NCBI GenBank assembly: GCA_951812725.1
Contig: OX638330.1
Location: 1,922,001-1,986,000, forward strand
Source of the DNA: an uncultured Caldilineaceae bacterium
Lineage (GTDB): Bacteria; Chloroflexota; Anaerolineae; Caldilineales; Caldilineaceae
Reading direction: 5' to 3'
Length of the DNA stretch: 64,000 nt
The translations under genes and the position numbers were made by a program. The notes under the pieces are model-generated. The model was not told the DNA's origin. It saw only the letters and a program-made list of their open reading frames with translations, and did no database searches. Numbering within the stretch: the stretch's first letter is position 1; each line of letters begins with the position of its first letter. Below are positions 17,795 through 26,332 of the stretch, in pieces.

Positions 17795-18215
17795 CGAGAA
17801 GGTCTTCTCCGTGGCCCTCCGTGGATAAAGATTTTGCAGTTGCCGTTCTTTTTGGCCCTTCGCTGTTAAAGATGTTGACGTTGCAGTTCTTCGCGTGTCT
17901 TCGCGACCCTTCGCGGACAAAGGTGTTGCAATTGCAGTTCTCCGTGGCCCTCCGTGGCCCTCCGTGGATAAAGATTTTGCAGTTGCCGTTCTTCGCGGCC
18001 CTTCGCGGCCCTTCGCGGAAAAAGGTGTTGCAGTTGCAGTTCTCCGTGGCCCTCCGTGGCCCTCCGTGGATAAGGATGTTGACGTTGCCGTTCTTCGTGG
18101 CCCTTCGTGGAAAAAGACATTGACGTCGCAGTTCTTAGCGTGTCTTCGCGTGTCTTCGCGGCCCTTCGCGGATAAATGTGTTGCAGTTGCAGTTCTCCCT
18201 GCCCCTCCGTGGTTC
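17795..18215. repeat. Tandem array 2 (about 50-bp half-units, related to array 1)
   Basis: Irregular tandem units of about 45-55 bp, each with GTTGCAGTTGC or GTTGACGTTGC followed by CTTCGCGGCC or CTCCGTGGCC runs. Landmarks occur near 17838, 17880, 17929, 17975, 18025, 18075, 18120 and 18180. The half-unit is clearly homologous to array 1 (12300-12860) but with other order and spacing. Both strands are open in several frames; I treat it as non-coding. Confidence 0.8.
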
Positions 18216-18298
18216 AAAGAGATGTTCCCCCCCATCCCCGCCGCCAACAGTCCAAAACCAAAATCCAACAAAATTGCCCCGAAAACACCCAATTTCCG

Positions 18299-18307
18299 TG
18301 TTATAAT
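18299..18307 (+). promoter_or_regulatory. Extended -10 promoter candidate for the Cys/His-motif gene
   Basis: TGTTATAAT (TGn plus consensus TATAAT) lies 109 bp upstream of the ATG at 18416. No clear -35 element is at 17 bp, which is usual for extended -10 promoters. Confidence 0.45.
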
Positions 18308-18415
18308 ACCTATTCAGCACCGGTGTTCTACCCCGGCGCCGATCACATATCCACCACCATCGCCGGCCCCCAGGCCGCACAACCAGAACAACCCGCATAT
18401 GAGGTGCCATAAACA

Positions 18416-19441
18416 ATGTCCAAAACCCCATGCAAAGGAATCAGAAAAGACGGCAGCCCCTGCCAGGGAAACGGCCTCGACCAATTCGACGGCCTCTGCA
18501 TCGCCCACGGACCCGCCCCCGATCAGGCCCATGAATGGCGCTCCCTCGGCGGCAAAAACTCCGCCACCGCCGCCCGCCTCGACAAACGCATACCCGAACG
18601 GCTCAAACAGGCCATCGACCTCGTCCAAGACAGCATGAACCGCGTAGCCGAAGGAACACTCTCCCCTGCCGTCTGCAACGCCATCTGCCGCAGCGCCAAA
18701 ACACTTGTCGACCTCCACCGCCGCGCCGACGAGGAAATGGAACGCATCCACACCGAAGAAACACAGGCCGCGGCAGCAGAGTTCGTCGGCGCACACGCCA
18801 ACCTCGAAATCCTCGAAGCCGCCGACGCCATCGTCGCCAAACAGAACCAGTACCGCGCCGAATCCCTCGTCGACCAGGGCTTCGCCACCTTCGAAGAACC
18901 GTCCGACCCCAAAGAAGCCCCCGAAGTGGTCCTGAACGGCAAAGGGCGGCGCCGTTACGGCTACCAAACCCGCCCCGAATTCCTGCAGCTGCTCTTCCAT
19001 GCAAAGAGGGACGAAGTCAGGCAATTTGCCTACAAACAGTGGGAACTCCCCGGAGTGCTGCTTTTCCTGGAAGAGTTTCGTGAAGCCACCGAAAATGCTC
19101 TGGCCAGAATCAAGGGCGACCCCGCAGCCATGCCGGATTCCCCACCCCCGCTTGACCCACTGACCGGTCAGGCCCTCCACCAGCTCCCGCCCCCTGCGAA
19201 AGGCAGTTCTCGGTCCGCCCATTACGTCCACACCGAAGAACTGTCCGAAGATTTCCTGGAAGAGCAACACCGCCAGATACAGGAAATGACAGAAGAGGTA
19301 ATTGGCCTCATGGAAGACGAAGACTACAACCGAAATCGGAACAAGTTTCACCCCACGGCAGCCCACGAAGAGCTGGCGGCCTTTCTCGAAGCCCAAAAGG
19401 ACCCAAACGGCAAACCGCTTAAGCATGTGAACTGGCAATAG
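18416..19441 (+). CDS. Unrecognised protein with N-terminal Cys/His motif
   Basis: 341 residues, no signal peptide, soluble. The N-terminus has CKGIRKDGSPCQ, then LCIAHG: a C-x10-C-x(n)-C-x3-H arrangement that could bind zinc and is shared with small bacterial proteins of unknown function. Next comes an Arg/Lys-rich part (WRSLGGKNSATAARLDKRIP) and a helical segment (about 60-130) with LVDLHRRADEEMERI. The C-terminal half is acidic and helical. The dense run of C-rich codons makes the opposite strand open too, but the plus-strand protein has ordinary composition while the antisense one is Gly/Phe-skewed. It stands alone with its own promoter, next to tandem array 2. Nucleic-acid binding is a guess. 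Confidence 0.6.
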   Translation: MSKTPCKGIRKDGSPCQGNGLDQFDGLCIAHGPAPDQAHEWRSLGGKNSATAARLDKRIPERLKQAIDLVQDSMNRVAEGTLSPAVCNAICRSAKTLVDLHRRADEEMERIHTEETQAAAAEFVGAHANLEILEAADAIVAKQNQYRAESLVDQGFATFEEPSDPKEAPEVVLNGKGRRRYGYQTRPEFLQLLFHAKRDEVRQFAYKQWELPGVLLFLEEFREATENALARIKGDPAAMPDSPPPLDPLTGQALHQLPPPAKGSSRSAHYVHTEELSEDFLEEQHRQIQEMTEEVIGLMEDEDYNRNRNKFHPTAAHEELAAFLEAQKDPNGKPLKHVNWQ

Positions 19442-19930
19442 GACTCAATCAAATAAATATTATAAAATATACCGTTGCTCCCTCAGGCAGCAGCTGTACG
19501 CTCCTACCCATCACTCGCCCTGAAGACCGCTCATCTACCCCAACCAGCTCCCACCCGACCCCAATTCCGCCGAAACTGCTCCCACTCCGCCAAGAAATAC
19601 ACCGCGCACTCGTCATGCCCGTCTCAAACAGACCACTCATCCGGTCCCAAAGCCTCCAACGCCCCTCTTCCTACCGATACGCAGTAAACCCCCCGATTCT
19701 CTCGTCGATCTCTCGTGAACGCTCCAATAACGCTCTTCTCGGCCACACGCGACCCTGGCAAACCAGCCATCATGAAAACCCAGGAAATCAAGCAGACCCT
19801 GATACAGCAACCTGCAAACCTGCCCCAAACTGTGATAAGATGCCCTCGAGTGAAGCCTCCCCCGGCCTCACTAGTCCGACCGCCAATCCTACGGCCTGAC
19901 CGCTCCACTTTCGCCAGCAAGGAAACCAGC
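19442..19930. other. Gene-poor spacer
   Basis: An A+T-rich run follows the previous stop (about 19449-19475). The rest is C-rich and holds no supportable gene or RNA. It must contain the promoter of the dehydrogenase at 19931, but no convincing -35/-10 pair was seen. Confidence 0.45.
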
Positions 19931-20869
19931 ATGGAAAGCAAGACACTGCGCTATCTTGACGACGGCAGCATCGAACTCTACACAACCGAAGTCGGCGACC
20001 CATCAGAAGGCGAAGTCCAACTGACCGGCGGCGCCTGCGGCATCTGTTCCTGGGACGTTGTGACCGCCAAGCTCGGCTCCGCAATGATCCCCATGGCCCC
20101 GCCAGGACATGAGGGCGTCGGCTATATCTCCAAGATAGGCCCCGGCGTCACCGGCTACAAAGAAGGGGACAGAGTGGCCGGCGGCGGATTCTCCACCGTG
20201 CGCAACCTCCCCAGCGAACGCATCTACCCCATCCCCAATTCCGAGCTCAGTGACGAACACTGGATCGTAGAACCGGTCGCCTGCGCAGTCACCGGTATCG
20301 ACCAGACCAACCTGAAAGCAGGCGATACCATCGCCCTGATCGGCTGCGGCTTCATGGGCCAGCTCCTCCTCCAAGGCCTCTTGCACTCGCCCGTCGGAAA
20401 CCTGATCGCCATCGACATCGTCGAAGACCGACTAGAGCTGGCCCGCCAGCAGGGCGCACAGGAGACAATCGACATCTCTCAGCACGAACGCGACGACCTC
20501 GCCGCTACCCTGAAGGACCGCGGCATCGATGTCGTCGTGGACGCAACCGGCAGCCAGCCCGCTCTCGACCTGGCAACCGACATCGTAAAGACAGGCGGCC
20601 GCATCAACCTTTTCGGCTGGATCAAGGGACAGAAGGCCTACTTCGACTCGACGAAATGGCACTTGGGCGGATTCACAATCGTCAATTCCGCGCCAGGCTC
20701 CAAAATCCGCAACACATTCCCTCCGGCAATTCGTTTGATCGACGCTGGCGTCTTCGATCTGCGGCCCCTCGTCACCCACACGACTTCGCTGGGTGGGTAC
20801 CCTTCCCTGATGGAAGAGATCCTGGAAGGTGACAAATCCTACGTAAAGGGAGTCGTAAACTTGGCATGA
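19931..20869 (+). CDS. Zinc-type alcohol/polyol dehydrogenase (MDR family)
   Basis: 312 residues from ATG 19931 with AAGGA upstream; a longer frame to 19715 looks artificial. The N-terminal GroES-like domain has GACGICSWDV (zinc cysteine), PPGHEGVGYI and GDRVAGGG. The Rossmann domain has ALIGCGFMGQLLLQ, and IDIVEDRLELARQQGA follows. It is short for the family because the structural-zinc lobe is reduced. It probably oxidises a polyol or sugar with NAD+. It precedes the TIM-barrel isomerase/SDR/Gfo-Idh/PhyH group on the same strand but is separated by 269 bp with a promoter, so it may be a separate transcript. Confidence 0.8.
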   Translation: MESKTLRYLDDGSIELYTTEVGDPSEGEVQLTGGACGICSWDVVTAKLGSAMIPMAPPGHEGVGYISKIGPGVTGYKEGDRVAGGGFSTVRNLPSERIYPIPNSELSDEHWIVEPVACAVTGIDQTNLKAGDTIALIGCGFMGQLLLQGLLHSPVGNLIAIDIVEDRLELARQQGAQETIDISQHERDDLAATLKDRGIDVVVDATGSQPALDLATDIVKTGGRINLFGWIKGQKAYFDSTKWHLGGFTIVNSAPGSKIRNTFPPAIRLIDAGVFDLRPLVTHTTSLGGYPSLMEEILEGDKSYVKGVVNLA

Positions 20870-21023
20870 CCGCCACCGCCTCGGCAGCGCTGGTTCACGT
20901 TTCCCGGGGCGCGCTCGTATCTGGCCCGTGTGCGCTGCGCGGCACCTCCAGGTTTGCCTGGCAGCGCCGAATCTGTCCTTTTCTTACACATGACGACATT
21001 TGTACGAACCGACCGGAGAGAGT

Positions 21024-21052
21024 TTGCATTTTCCATCACTCTTTCGTATGAT
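21024..21052 (+). promoter_or_regulatory. Sigma-70-type promoter for the 21139-26264 gene group
   Basis: TTGCAT at 21024-21029, a 17-bp spacer, and TATGAT at 21047-21052 (5 of 6 to TATAAT). The leader to the ATG at 21139 is about 80 nt. Confidence 0.55.
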
Positions 21053-21138
21053 CCCGATACTAACAAATCGTCCGTCGAGAAATCATATCGCGCTGCCTCT
21101 TGCCCCGCGTACCAGCTACCAAACAGGTAAACACCACT

Positions 21139-21981
21139 ATGCAATTGGGATTCAGCACATGGGGCATGCCCACCGTTCCTATCGACGCCATTGTTCGCCA
21201 TCTTTCCAGCCTGGGTTTCGATGGCGTTGAGCTTACCGTCCTGTCCCACCACACAACCGCATTGGAAAAGCTGGACGACAACGAACGACGCCGCATTCCC
21301 AAACTTTTGGCTGACCACAATCTCCAGTTACCCGCCATCGCCGGCCACGTCAGCCTGATGGACGACGACAACGCCAGCCATGCCGCCAACCTGGAGCGAC
21401 TCAAACGCACAATCGATTTGGCGCTGGACTGGGCTTCCGCAGACGGACCTCCGGTGATCGACACAACAGCCGGCGGTCAACCTGAAGATTGGGAGACCAA
21501 ACTGGACATGCTTGTCGAGCGCATCCAGGAGGCGGCGGACTACGGCCAAAGCCAGGGCGTCACCATTGCCATAGAACCCCACGTAGGCTCGATCATCGAC
21601 ACGCCCGATCGTATGTTAGAGGTCATCAAGCGCGTCGGTTCGGACGCAGTCGGCGTCAATTTCGACATCAGCCATTTCAATGTCATGGGAATCGGCATCG
21701 AAGAGTCGGTATCTGCAATGGCTCCCCACGCACGCCACACCCATGTCAAGGACGAGCGCGGCACCGTGCCCGACTTCGAGTTCCTCATCCCAGGCGAAGG
21801 CGAATTCGATTACGTCACCTACCTGAAATCAATGCAGCGCCACGGCTACACCGGATTCATCACCGCCGAAATCAGCAACATGGTCCAGCAACGGACCCCC
21901 TACTACCCTCTGGAAGTCGCGACCCAGACCTATGATGTCTTGGCAAAGGCTTTCACCGACGCCGGAATCGAACGGGGCTAA
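21139..21981 (+). CDS. Sugar phosphate isomerase/epimerase-like TIM barrel (xylose isomerase-like)
   Basis: 280 residues from ATG 21139, with AGGT upstream; the longer frame to 21100 has no ribosome site. The AP-endonuclease-2/xylose-isomerase-like barrel shows FSTWGMP at strand 1, LGFDGVELTV, IAIEPHVGSI (metal Glu), VNFDISHF (Asp/His), HTHVKDERG and a closing FITAEIS (Glu). The expected activity is metal-dependent isomerisation or epimerisation of a keto-sugar, inosose or similar. First gene of a group continuing with SDR, Gfo/Idh/MocA and PhyH genes. Confidence 0.82.
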   Translation: MQLGFSTWGMPTVPIDAIVRHLSSLGFDGVELTVLSHHTTALEKLDDNERRRIPKLLADHNLQLPAIAGHVSLMDDDNASHAANLERLKRTIDLALDWASADGPPVIDTTAGGQPEDWETKLDMLVERIQEAADYGQSQGVTIAIEPHVGSIIDTPDRMLEVIKRVGSDAVGVNFDISHFNVMGIGIEESVSAMAPHARHTHVKDERGTVPDFEFLIPGEGEFDYVTYLKSMQRHGYTGFITAEISNMVQQRTPYYPLEVATQTYDVLAKAFTDAGIERG

Positions 21982-22135
21982 ACCGACTGTCTTAGAGTCC
22001 ACCATTTCGCGTCTGCGGCTATAGAGGAAAACAATTTCACCTGCGCACACTTATTCCACCATTTCACCAACGAATCAGGCCTGAAGTAGAAGGTTTCATC
22101 ACTACGTTGCGGCGAAAACGAACGAGGAGACAATT

Positions 22136-22903
22136 GTGTCAAATGAGGTAAGTTTCGACCTGAACGGTAAAGTTATGATCGTCACCGGCGCCGGCAAGGG
22201 TATCGGCAAATCAATCGCTGAAACCGCCGCCCGCTACGGCGCAACCTTGGCCCTCGGCAGCCGCACGGTCAGCGAGAGCGAAGAGACCGCCGAACAGTGC
22301 CGCGCTCTCGGCGTCCAGGCCAAGGCTTGGCATCTTGACGTAACCGACCTGGAAAGCATCGACCGATTTGTCAACCAGACGTGGGACGCGTTCGGCCGCA
22401 TCGACTCCGTCGTCAACAACGCCGGCTACAACAGCCCCAAGCCGGCCCTCGACTACACCGAAGATGAGTTCGACTTCATTTCCGACGTGAATTTCAAGGG
22501 CGCATTCTTCATGTCCACCGCTTGCGCCCGCCGCATGATCGATGCCGGCATCGAGGGCAGCATCATCGCCATCAGCTCGCAAGTAGGTGTCGTCGGCGGC
22601 CCGCTTCGCTCCATCTACGCCTCAGCCAAGGGCGCGGTCGGCCAGATGACCCGCTCGCTGGCAGTTGAATGGGCGCCCAATAACATCACCGTCAACGCCG
22701 TCGCGCCAACCTTTACGCGCACGCCGCTCCTGGAACAGGCCATCAAGAACCCCGACTTCGCCAAGAACCTTGAAAAGATCCCAATGGGCCGCATCGCCGA
22801 GCCGCACGAAATCGCAGGCGCCGTAATCTACATGGCCTCTGATGCCGCCCGCATGGTGACAGGCCAGATTCTCGTCGTCGACGGCGGTTATACCGCGGTC
22901 TGA
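22136..22903 (+). CDS. Short-chain dehydrogenase/reductase (classical SDR)
   Basis: 255 residues from GTG 22136, decided by GAGGAGA just upstream. Cofactor motif TGAGKGIGKSIAE, NNAG (VVNNAGYNSP), catalytic Ser in SIIAISSQVGVVG and YASAK for the Tyr/Lys pair. The C-terminal VTGQILVVDGGYTAV is the usual end. It resembles gluconate or ketoacyl-type SDRs; the substrate is probably the sugar or polyol handled by its neighbours. It is 154 bp after the isomerase. Confidence 0.88.
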   Translation: MSNEVSFDLNGKVMIVTGAGKGIGKSIAETAARYGATLALGSRTVSESEETAEQCRALGVQAKAWHLDVTDLESIDRFVNQTWDAFGRIDSVVNNAGYNSPKPALDYTEDEFDFISDVNFKGAFFMSTACARRMIDAGIEGSIIAISSQVGVVGGPLRSIYASAKGAVGQMTRSLAVEWAPNNITVNAVAPTFTRTPLLEQAIKNPDFAKNLEKIPMGRIAEPHEIAGAVIYMASDAARMVTGQILVVDGGYTAV

Positions 22904-23018
22904 CTCGCACAAGCCCTTATTCTTGCACACGCTGCAAGTATCAACTGGTATTCGATTTCATTGGCCGCCGAGGACCGGAAAAGGACATTCCGAAACCTTA
23001 AACCATTCGGATTCGACA

Positions 23019-24152
23019 ATGCCCAACAAGCTGCGTGCTGCCGTCATAGGCACAGGCGGGATATCCGCCAATCACATTCAGGGCTATCTGGCCTCCGGTC
23101 GCTATGAAGTCGTCGCTTTGGCCGACTTGAGTGCGGAGGCAATGGCCGAAAAGAACGACCGGTTCGACATCGCTCCCGCGCACTACACCGACGGCCGCGA
23201 GATGATGGAAAAAGAGCGCCCCGATGTCGTCTCCATCTGCACCTGGCACAAGGGGCACGCTCCCTGGACCGCAGCCGCCGCCGCCTTCAAACCGCAAGCG
23301 ATCCTCTGCGAAAAACCAATGGCCGACACCGTCGGCGCCGCCGAGCAGATGATGATCGCCTGCCGCCGCAACGACGTGAAACTGGCGATCGGCCACCAGC
23401 GCCGCTTTCTTCCCGCCTACACGTTGGCAAAAGAGCTGATAGGCTGTAACGCTATCGGCGAAGTCAACCTCATCCAGAGCATGGGCGGCGCCGGGCTCCC
23501 CAACTACAGCTCCCACCAGACCGACATGTACCGCTACCTGTTGTCCGACGACGAGTGCGTCTGGGTGATGGGCAATATCGAGCGCAAGACCGACCAGCAT
23601 GAGCGCGCCACCCGCATTGAGGACCGCGCTATGGCAGTCTTCCAATTCGCAAGCGGGCCCCGTGCGATAATCCTCAGCGATCTCGTGCCCAACTACTACC
23701 AGGGCGCGCAGATTTTCGGAAGCGACGGCATGATCAGCATTACCACCGAATCGTTGCAAATTCTGAATGCTAAGAGCGGCGGCCGCTGGGAAGAGCACGT
23801 GCCCGACGGCAAGTTCTACACGGTGGAGGATTTGGGCAGCCGCTTCGAATGGGAGGAAGGAGGAGCCGCGCAAGCCGATGAACTCGCCGACTGGGTGGAA
23901 GGCAAGGCGGAAACGCACAGAGGCCGCGGCGAGAATGGATACAAGGCGCTCCAAATGATCCATGCTGTTTACGAGTCCGCGCGCATGCACGAAAAGGTCG
24001 AAATGCCGCTGCAGACCCGAGTTAATCCACTGGACCTGATGGTGGATTCAGGCCACTTGACGCCCCAGCGCCCTGGCAAGTACGATATACGCGTTGCAGC
24101 GCTACGAAACGAAAATATGCTTGACGATACGAAGAACTATTCGCAGAGCTAA
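23019..24152 (+). CDS. Gfo/Idh/MocA-family oxidoreductase
   Basis: 377 residues from ATG 23019; a longer frame to 22923 has no ribosome site and homology starts at this ATG. N-terminal Rossmann fold AVIGTGGISANHIQGYLASG, then VVALADLS. The family EKP motif is in ILCEKPMAD, with the lysine that contacts substrate and cofactor, followed by LAIGHQRRF. The C-terminal alpha/beta domain completes the family length. Such enzymes oxidise sugars and inositols with NAD(P)+. It lies 115 bp downstream of the SDR. Confidence 0.85.
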   Translation: MPNKLRAAVIGTGGISANHIQGYLASGRYEVVALADLSAEAMAEKNDRFDIAPAHYTDGREMMEKERPDVVSICTWHKGHAPWTAAAAAFKPQAILCEKPMADTVGAAEQMMIACRRNDVKLAIGHQRRFLPAYTLAKELIGCNAIGEVNLIQSMGGAGLPNYSSHQTDMYRYLLSDDECVWVMGNIERKTDQHERATRIEDRAMAVFQFASGPRAIILSDLVPNYYQGAQIFGSDGMISITTESLQILNAKSGGRWEEHVPDGKFYTVEDLGSRFEWEEGGAAQADELADWVEGKAETHRGRGENGYKALQMIHAVYESARMHEKVEMPLQTRVNPLDLMVDSGHLTPQRPGKYDIRVAALRNENMLDDTKNYSQS

Positions 24153-24197
24153 TTGTAATCATCCGTCTCTGTCCAATGGGAATGCATTCAGGAGGGC

Positions 24198-25172
24198 ATG
24201 ACCATGAAACTCTCGGCCGAACAACTCGCGCATTTCGATGAATATGGTTACGTGATTGTCCGCGACGTCTTCAGTTCTGAAGAGGATATCGACCCTGTTA
24301 TCGAGGAGTACAAGACCGTTCTCGACAACTTGGCCCGCGAACTCTTTGAGGCCGAGGAGATATCTTCACTGTACGAGGAACTACCCTTTTCCGAACGGCT
24401 GATCGCCATCTACCAGGAAAGCGGCAAGGTTCACGCGCAGTATTTCGACTTCTCGCTGCCCCAGGGCAATGTCCAGCCGGACACACCCTTCTGGGCCGGC
24501 CCGTCAGTCTTCCGCATGTTGACGAATGAAAGCCTGCTGGATTCCGTCGAGTCGATCCTCGGCAGCGAAATCTACTCCAATCCGGTGCAGCACGTGCGCC
24601 TCAAACCGCCGGAACGCCTCACACCGGTAAACGAGGAGACCGGGCGCGTGATGTTGGGCAAGACTCCCGTCCACCAGGACCACGGCGTAGTCAGGGAAGA
24701 GGCTGACGAAACACAGATGCTGACCGTCTGGTTCTCGCTCATGGACGTGAACGTAGAGAACGGCTGCCTCTGCGTCTGGCCTGGCAGCCACAAGCGGGGT
24801 CTGATCGACCACTGTCCCACAAATATTGGGCTGGCAGTTCCCGGTAAACTGCTCGACGGCAAGGCTGTACCCATGATCATGAAAAAGGGCGACGCGCTTC
24901 TGATGCACAAACAGACGCTGCACGCCTCCTACTCCAACAACAGCGATTCAATCCGTTGGAGTTTCGATCTGCGCTACAATCCCGTCGGACAGCCGACTGG
25001 CCGACCTGCCTTCCCAGGCTTCGTCGCCCGCAGCCGCAAATATCCCGAAACGGTCCTGCGCGAACCCGCCTCCTGGGAAAAACTGTGGCGTGATACTCGC
25101 GATTACATGGCAACGATTGAAGATGGCGGAGCATTCAATCGTTGGACCAAGGACAACCCGGTCTGCGCCTAG
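24198..25172 (+). CDS. Phytanoyl-CoA dioxygenase (PhyH) family Fe(II)/2-oxoglutarate oxygenase
   Basis: 324 residues. AGGAGGG lies only 2 nt before the first ATG (24198) and 8 nt before the second (24204), so the true start is probably 24204. The fold is cupin-like: iron ligands His/Asp in VHQDHG (about 160) and the distal His in LHASYSNN (about 237), with a following Arg (SIRWSFDLRY) for 2-oxoglutarate. The N-terminal FDEYGYVIVRDVFSSEE is the standard opening. PhyH proteins hydroxylate a wide range of small molecules, so the substrate is not fixed by sequence. It sits between two Gfo/Idh/MocA genes. Confidence 0.87.
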   Translation: MTMKLSAEQLAHFDEYGYVIVRDVFSSEEDIDPVIEEYKTVLDNLARELFEAEEISSLYEELPFSERLIAIYQESGKVHAQYFDFSLPQGNVQPDTPFWAGPSVFRMLTNESLLDSVESILGSEIYSNPVQHVRLKPPERLTPVNEETGRVMLGKTPVHQDHGVVREEADETQMLTVWFSLMDVNVENGCLCVWPGSHKRGLIDHCPTNIGLAVPGKLLDGKAVPMIMKKGDALLMHKQTLHASYSNNSDSIRWSFDLRYNPVGQPTGRPAFPGFVARSRKYPETVLREPASWEKLWRDTRDYMATIEDGGAFNRWTKDNPVCA

Positions 25173-25241
25173 CCCAAGGGCAAAGGCGTCAGACTGGCGC
25201 TAACTATCTACAATTGAATTCACAGATTAAGGGGTCAGGAA

Positions 25242-26264
25242 ATGACCACTGGAACCGACGCGTCTCCCCTGGTAATGGCCCAGTACGGAACCAAGCACGG
25301 GCACGCCGCCGGCAAACTCGAGGCGATGCAGGACTCGCCGGACGTGAAGGTAGTTGGCGTCTTTGAGCCCGACACTGAACGCCGCGCCGAATTGGAAGGA
25401 AAATCCGGCCCTTTCAGCAACGTTCGCTGGTTTGACTCGGAACACGAGCTGCTCTCGGACACCTCAATCGTTGCCGTATCCTCCGAAGGCAAGAACGCCG
25501 AGAGCCTCCCCCAAACCGAGGCCCTGGTCGATGCCGGCTTGCATGTCTGGTACGACAAACCGGCCGGTGAAGATTGGCCAGGCTGGCAGCGAGTCATGGG
25601 GAAAGCCCAGGACAAAGGGCTGCTCATCCAGATGGGCTATATGTTCCGCTACCAGAACGGTTTTTGCCGGATCGCCGAGTGGGTGCACAGCGGCTTGCTG
25701 GGTGACGTCTTTTGCACGCGGGCGCACATGTCTACCAGCATCACTCCCGAATCCCGCAGTGCCCTCGAAGTCCATCAAGGCGGCATCTTTTTCGATCTCG
25801 GCGGGCATATGCTCGACCAGATTGTCTGGCTGATGGGCAGACCGACAAAGACAACCAGTTTTCTCCGTACCGACGGCGTAGCCGGTCCAAGCTGCGCCGA
25901 CAACACGCTCGGCGTTCTTGAATACGAGAAAGGGCTTGCCTTCGTCGATATCGCTGCGATGGAGCCCAAACCGATGGCACGTCGTTTCGAAGTCTACGGC
26001 ACCAAAGGCAGTGCCATCCTGCTCGACCCCTTCGAACCGCCGCACGCTATTCGCCTGTGCCTGGAAGAGCCTGCCGAGGGCTTCGATGTGGGAGCTCAAA
26101 TTGTACCGGTTCCGACCCAGAGCCGTCAGCAAACCTACGAAGAGGAACTGGTGGCCTTCGTGGCGACCTTGCGCGGCCAGCAGCCGCCTGACCGTTCTGC
26201 CGAACACGAACTCCTCGTGCAAGAGACCCTCCTGCGGCTGACAGGAAGAATCTCTGACGCTTAG
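25242..26264 (+). CDS. Second Gfo/Idh/MocA-family oxidoreductase
   Basis: 340 residues. It differs from the family norm at the N-terminus: VMAQYGTKHGHAAGKLEAM replaces the G-x-G-x-x-G loop, while the rest of the Rossmann fold follows (VVGVFEPDTERRAELE). The motif EKP appears as YDKPAGEDW, keeping Lys and Pro, and FDLGGHMLDQIVWLMG is the C-domain helix. This subgroup often lacks the usual dinucleotide loop, so cofactor binding may be altered. It lies 69 bp after the PhyH gene and just before a strong terminator, closing the group. Confidence 0.82.
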   Translation: MTTGTDASPLVMAQYGTKHGHAAGKLEAMQDSPDVKVVGVFEPDTERRAELEGKSGPFSNVRWFDSEHELLSDTSIVAVSSEGKNAESLPQTEALVDAGLHVWYDKPAGEDWPGWQRVMGKAQDKGLLIQMGYMFRYQNGFCRIAEWVHSGLLGDVFCTRAHMSTSITPESRSALEVHQGGIFFDLGGHMLDQIVWLMGRPTKTTSFLRTDGVAGPSCADNTLGVLEYEKGLAFVDIAAMEPKPMARRFEVYGTKGSAILLDPFEPPHAIRLCLEEPAEGFDVGAQIVPVPTQSRQQTYEEELVAFVATLRGQQPPDRSAEHELLVQETLLRLTGRISDA

Positions 26265-26305
26265 AAGACAGTTTCGAACTCTACCCCAACCACATCTGTC
26301 TGACA

Positions 26306-26332
26306 GTGGGCGGTCCCTGGCCGCCCACTTTT
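26306..26332 (+). terminator. Rho-independent terminator
   Basis: Stem GTGGGCGG / CCGCCCAC (8 bp) with a 7-nt loop, followed by TTTT on the plus strand. It lies 41 bp after the last gene of the plus-strand group and directly beside the stop codon of the convergent membrane-protein gene, so it may serve both. Confidence 0.72.

Noticed and set aside
18314..19438. Minus-strand frame opposite the Cys/His-motif gene (374 codons)
   Set aside because: Gly/Phe/Val-skewed composition typical of the antisense of C-rich codons; the plus-strand protein has better composition and an upstream promoter.
22998..23990. Minus-strand frame opposite the first Gfo/Idh/MocA gene
   Set aside because: The plus-strand protein has clear family motifs across the whole overlap.
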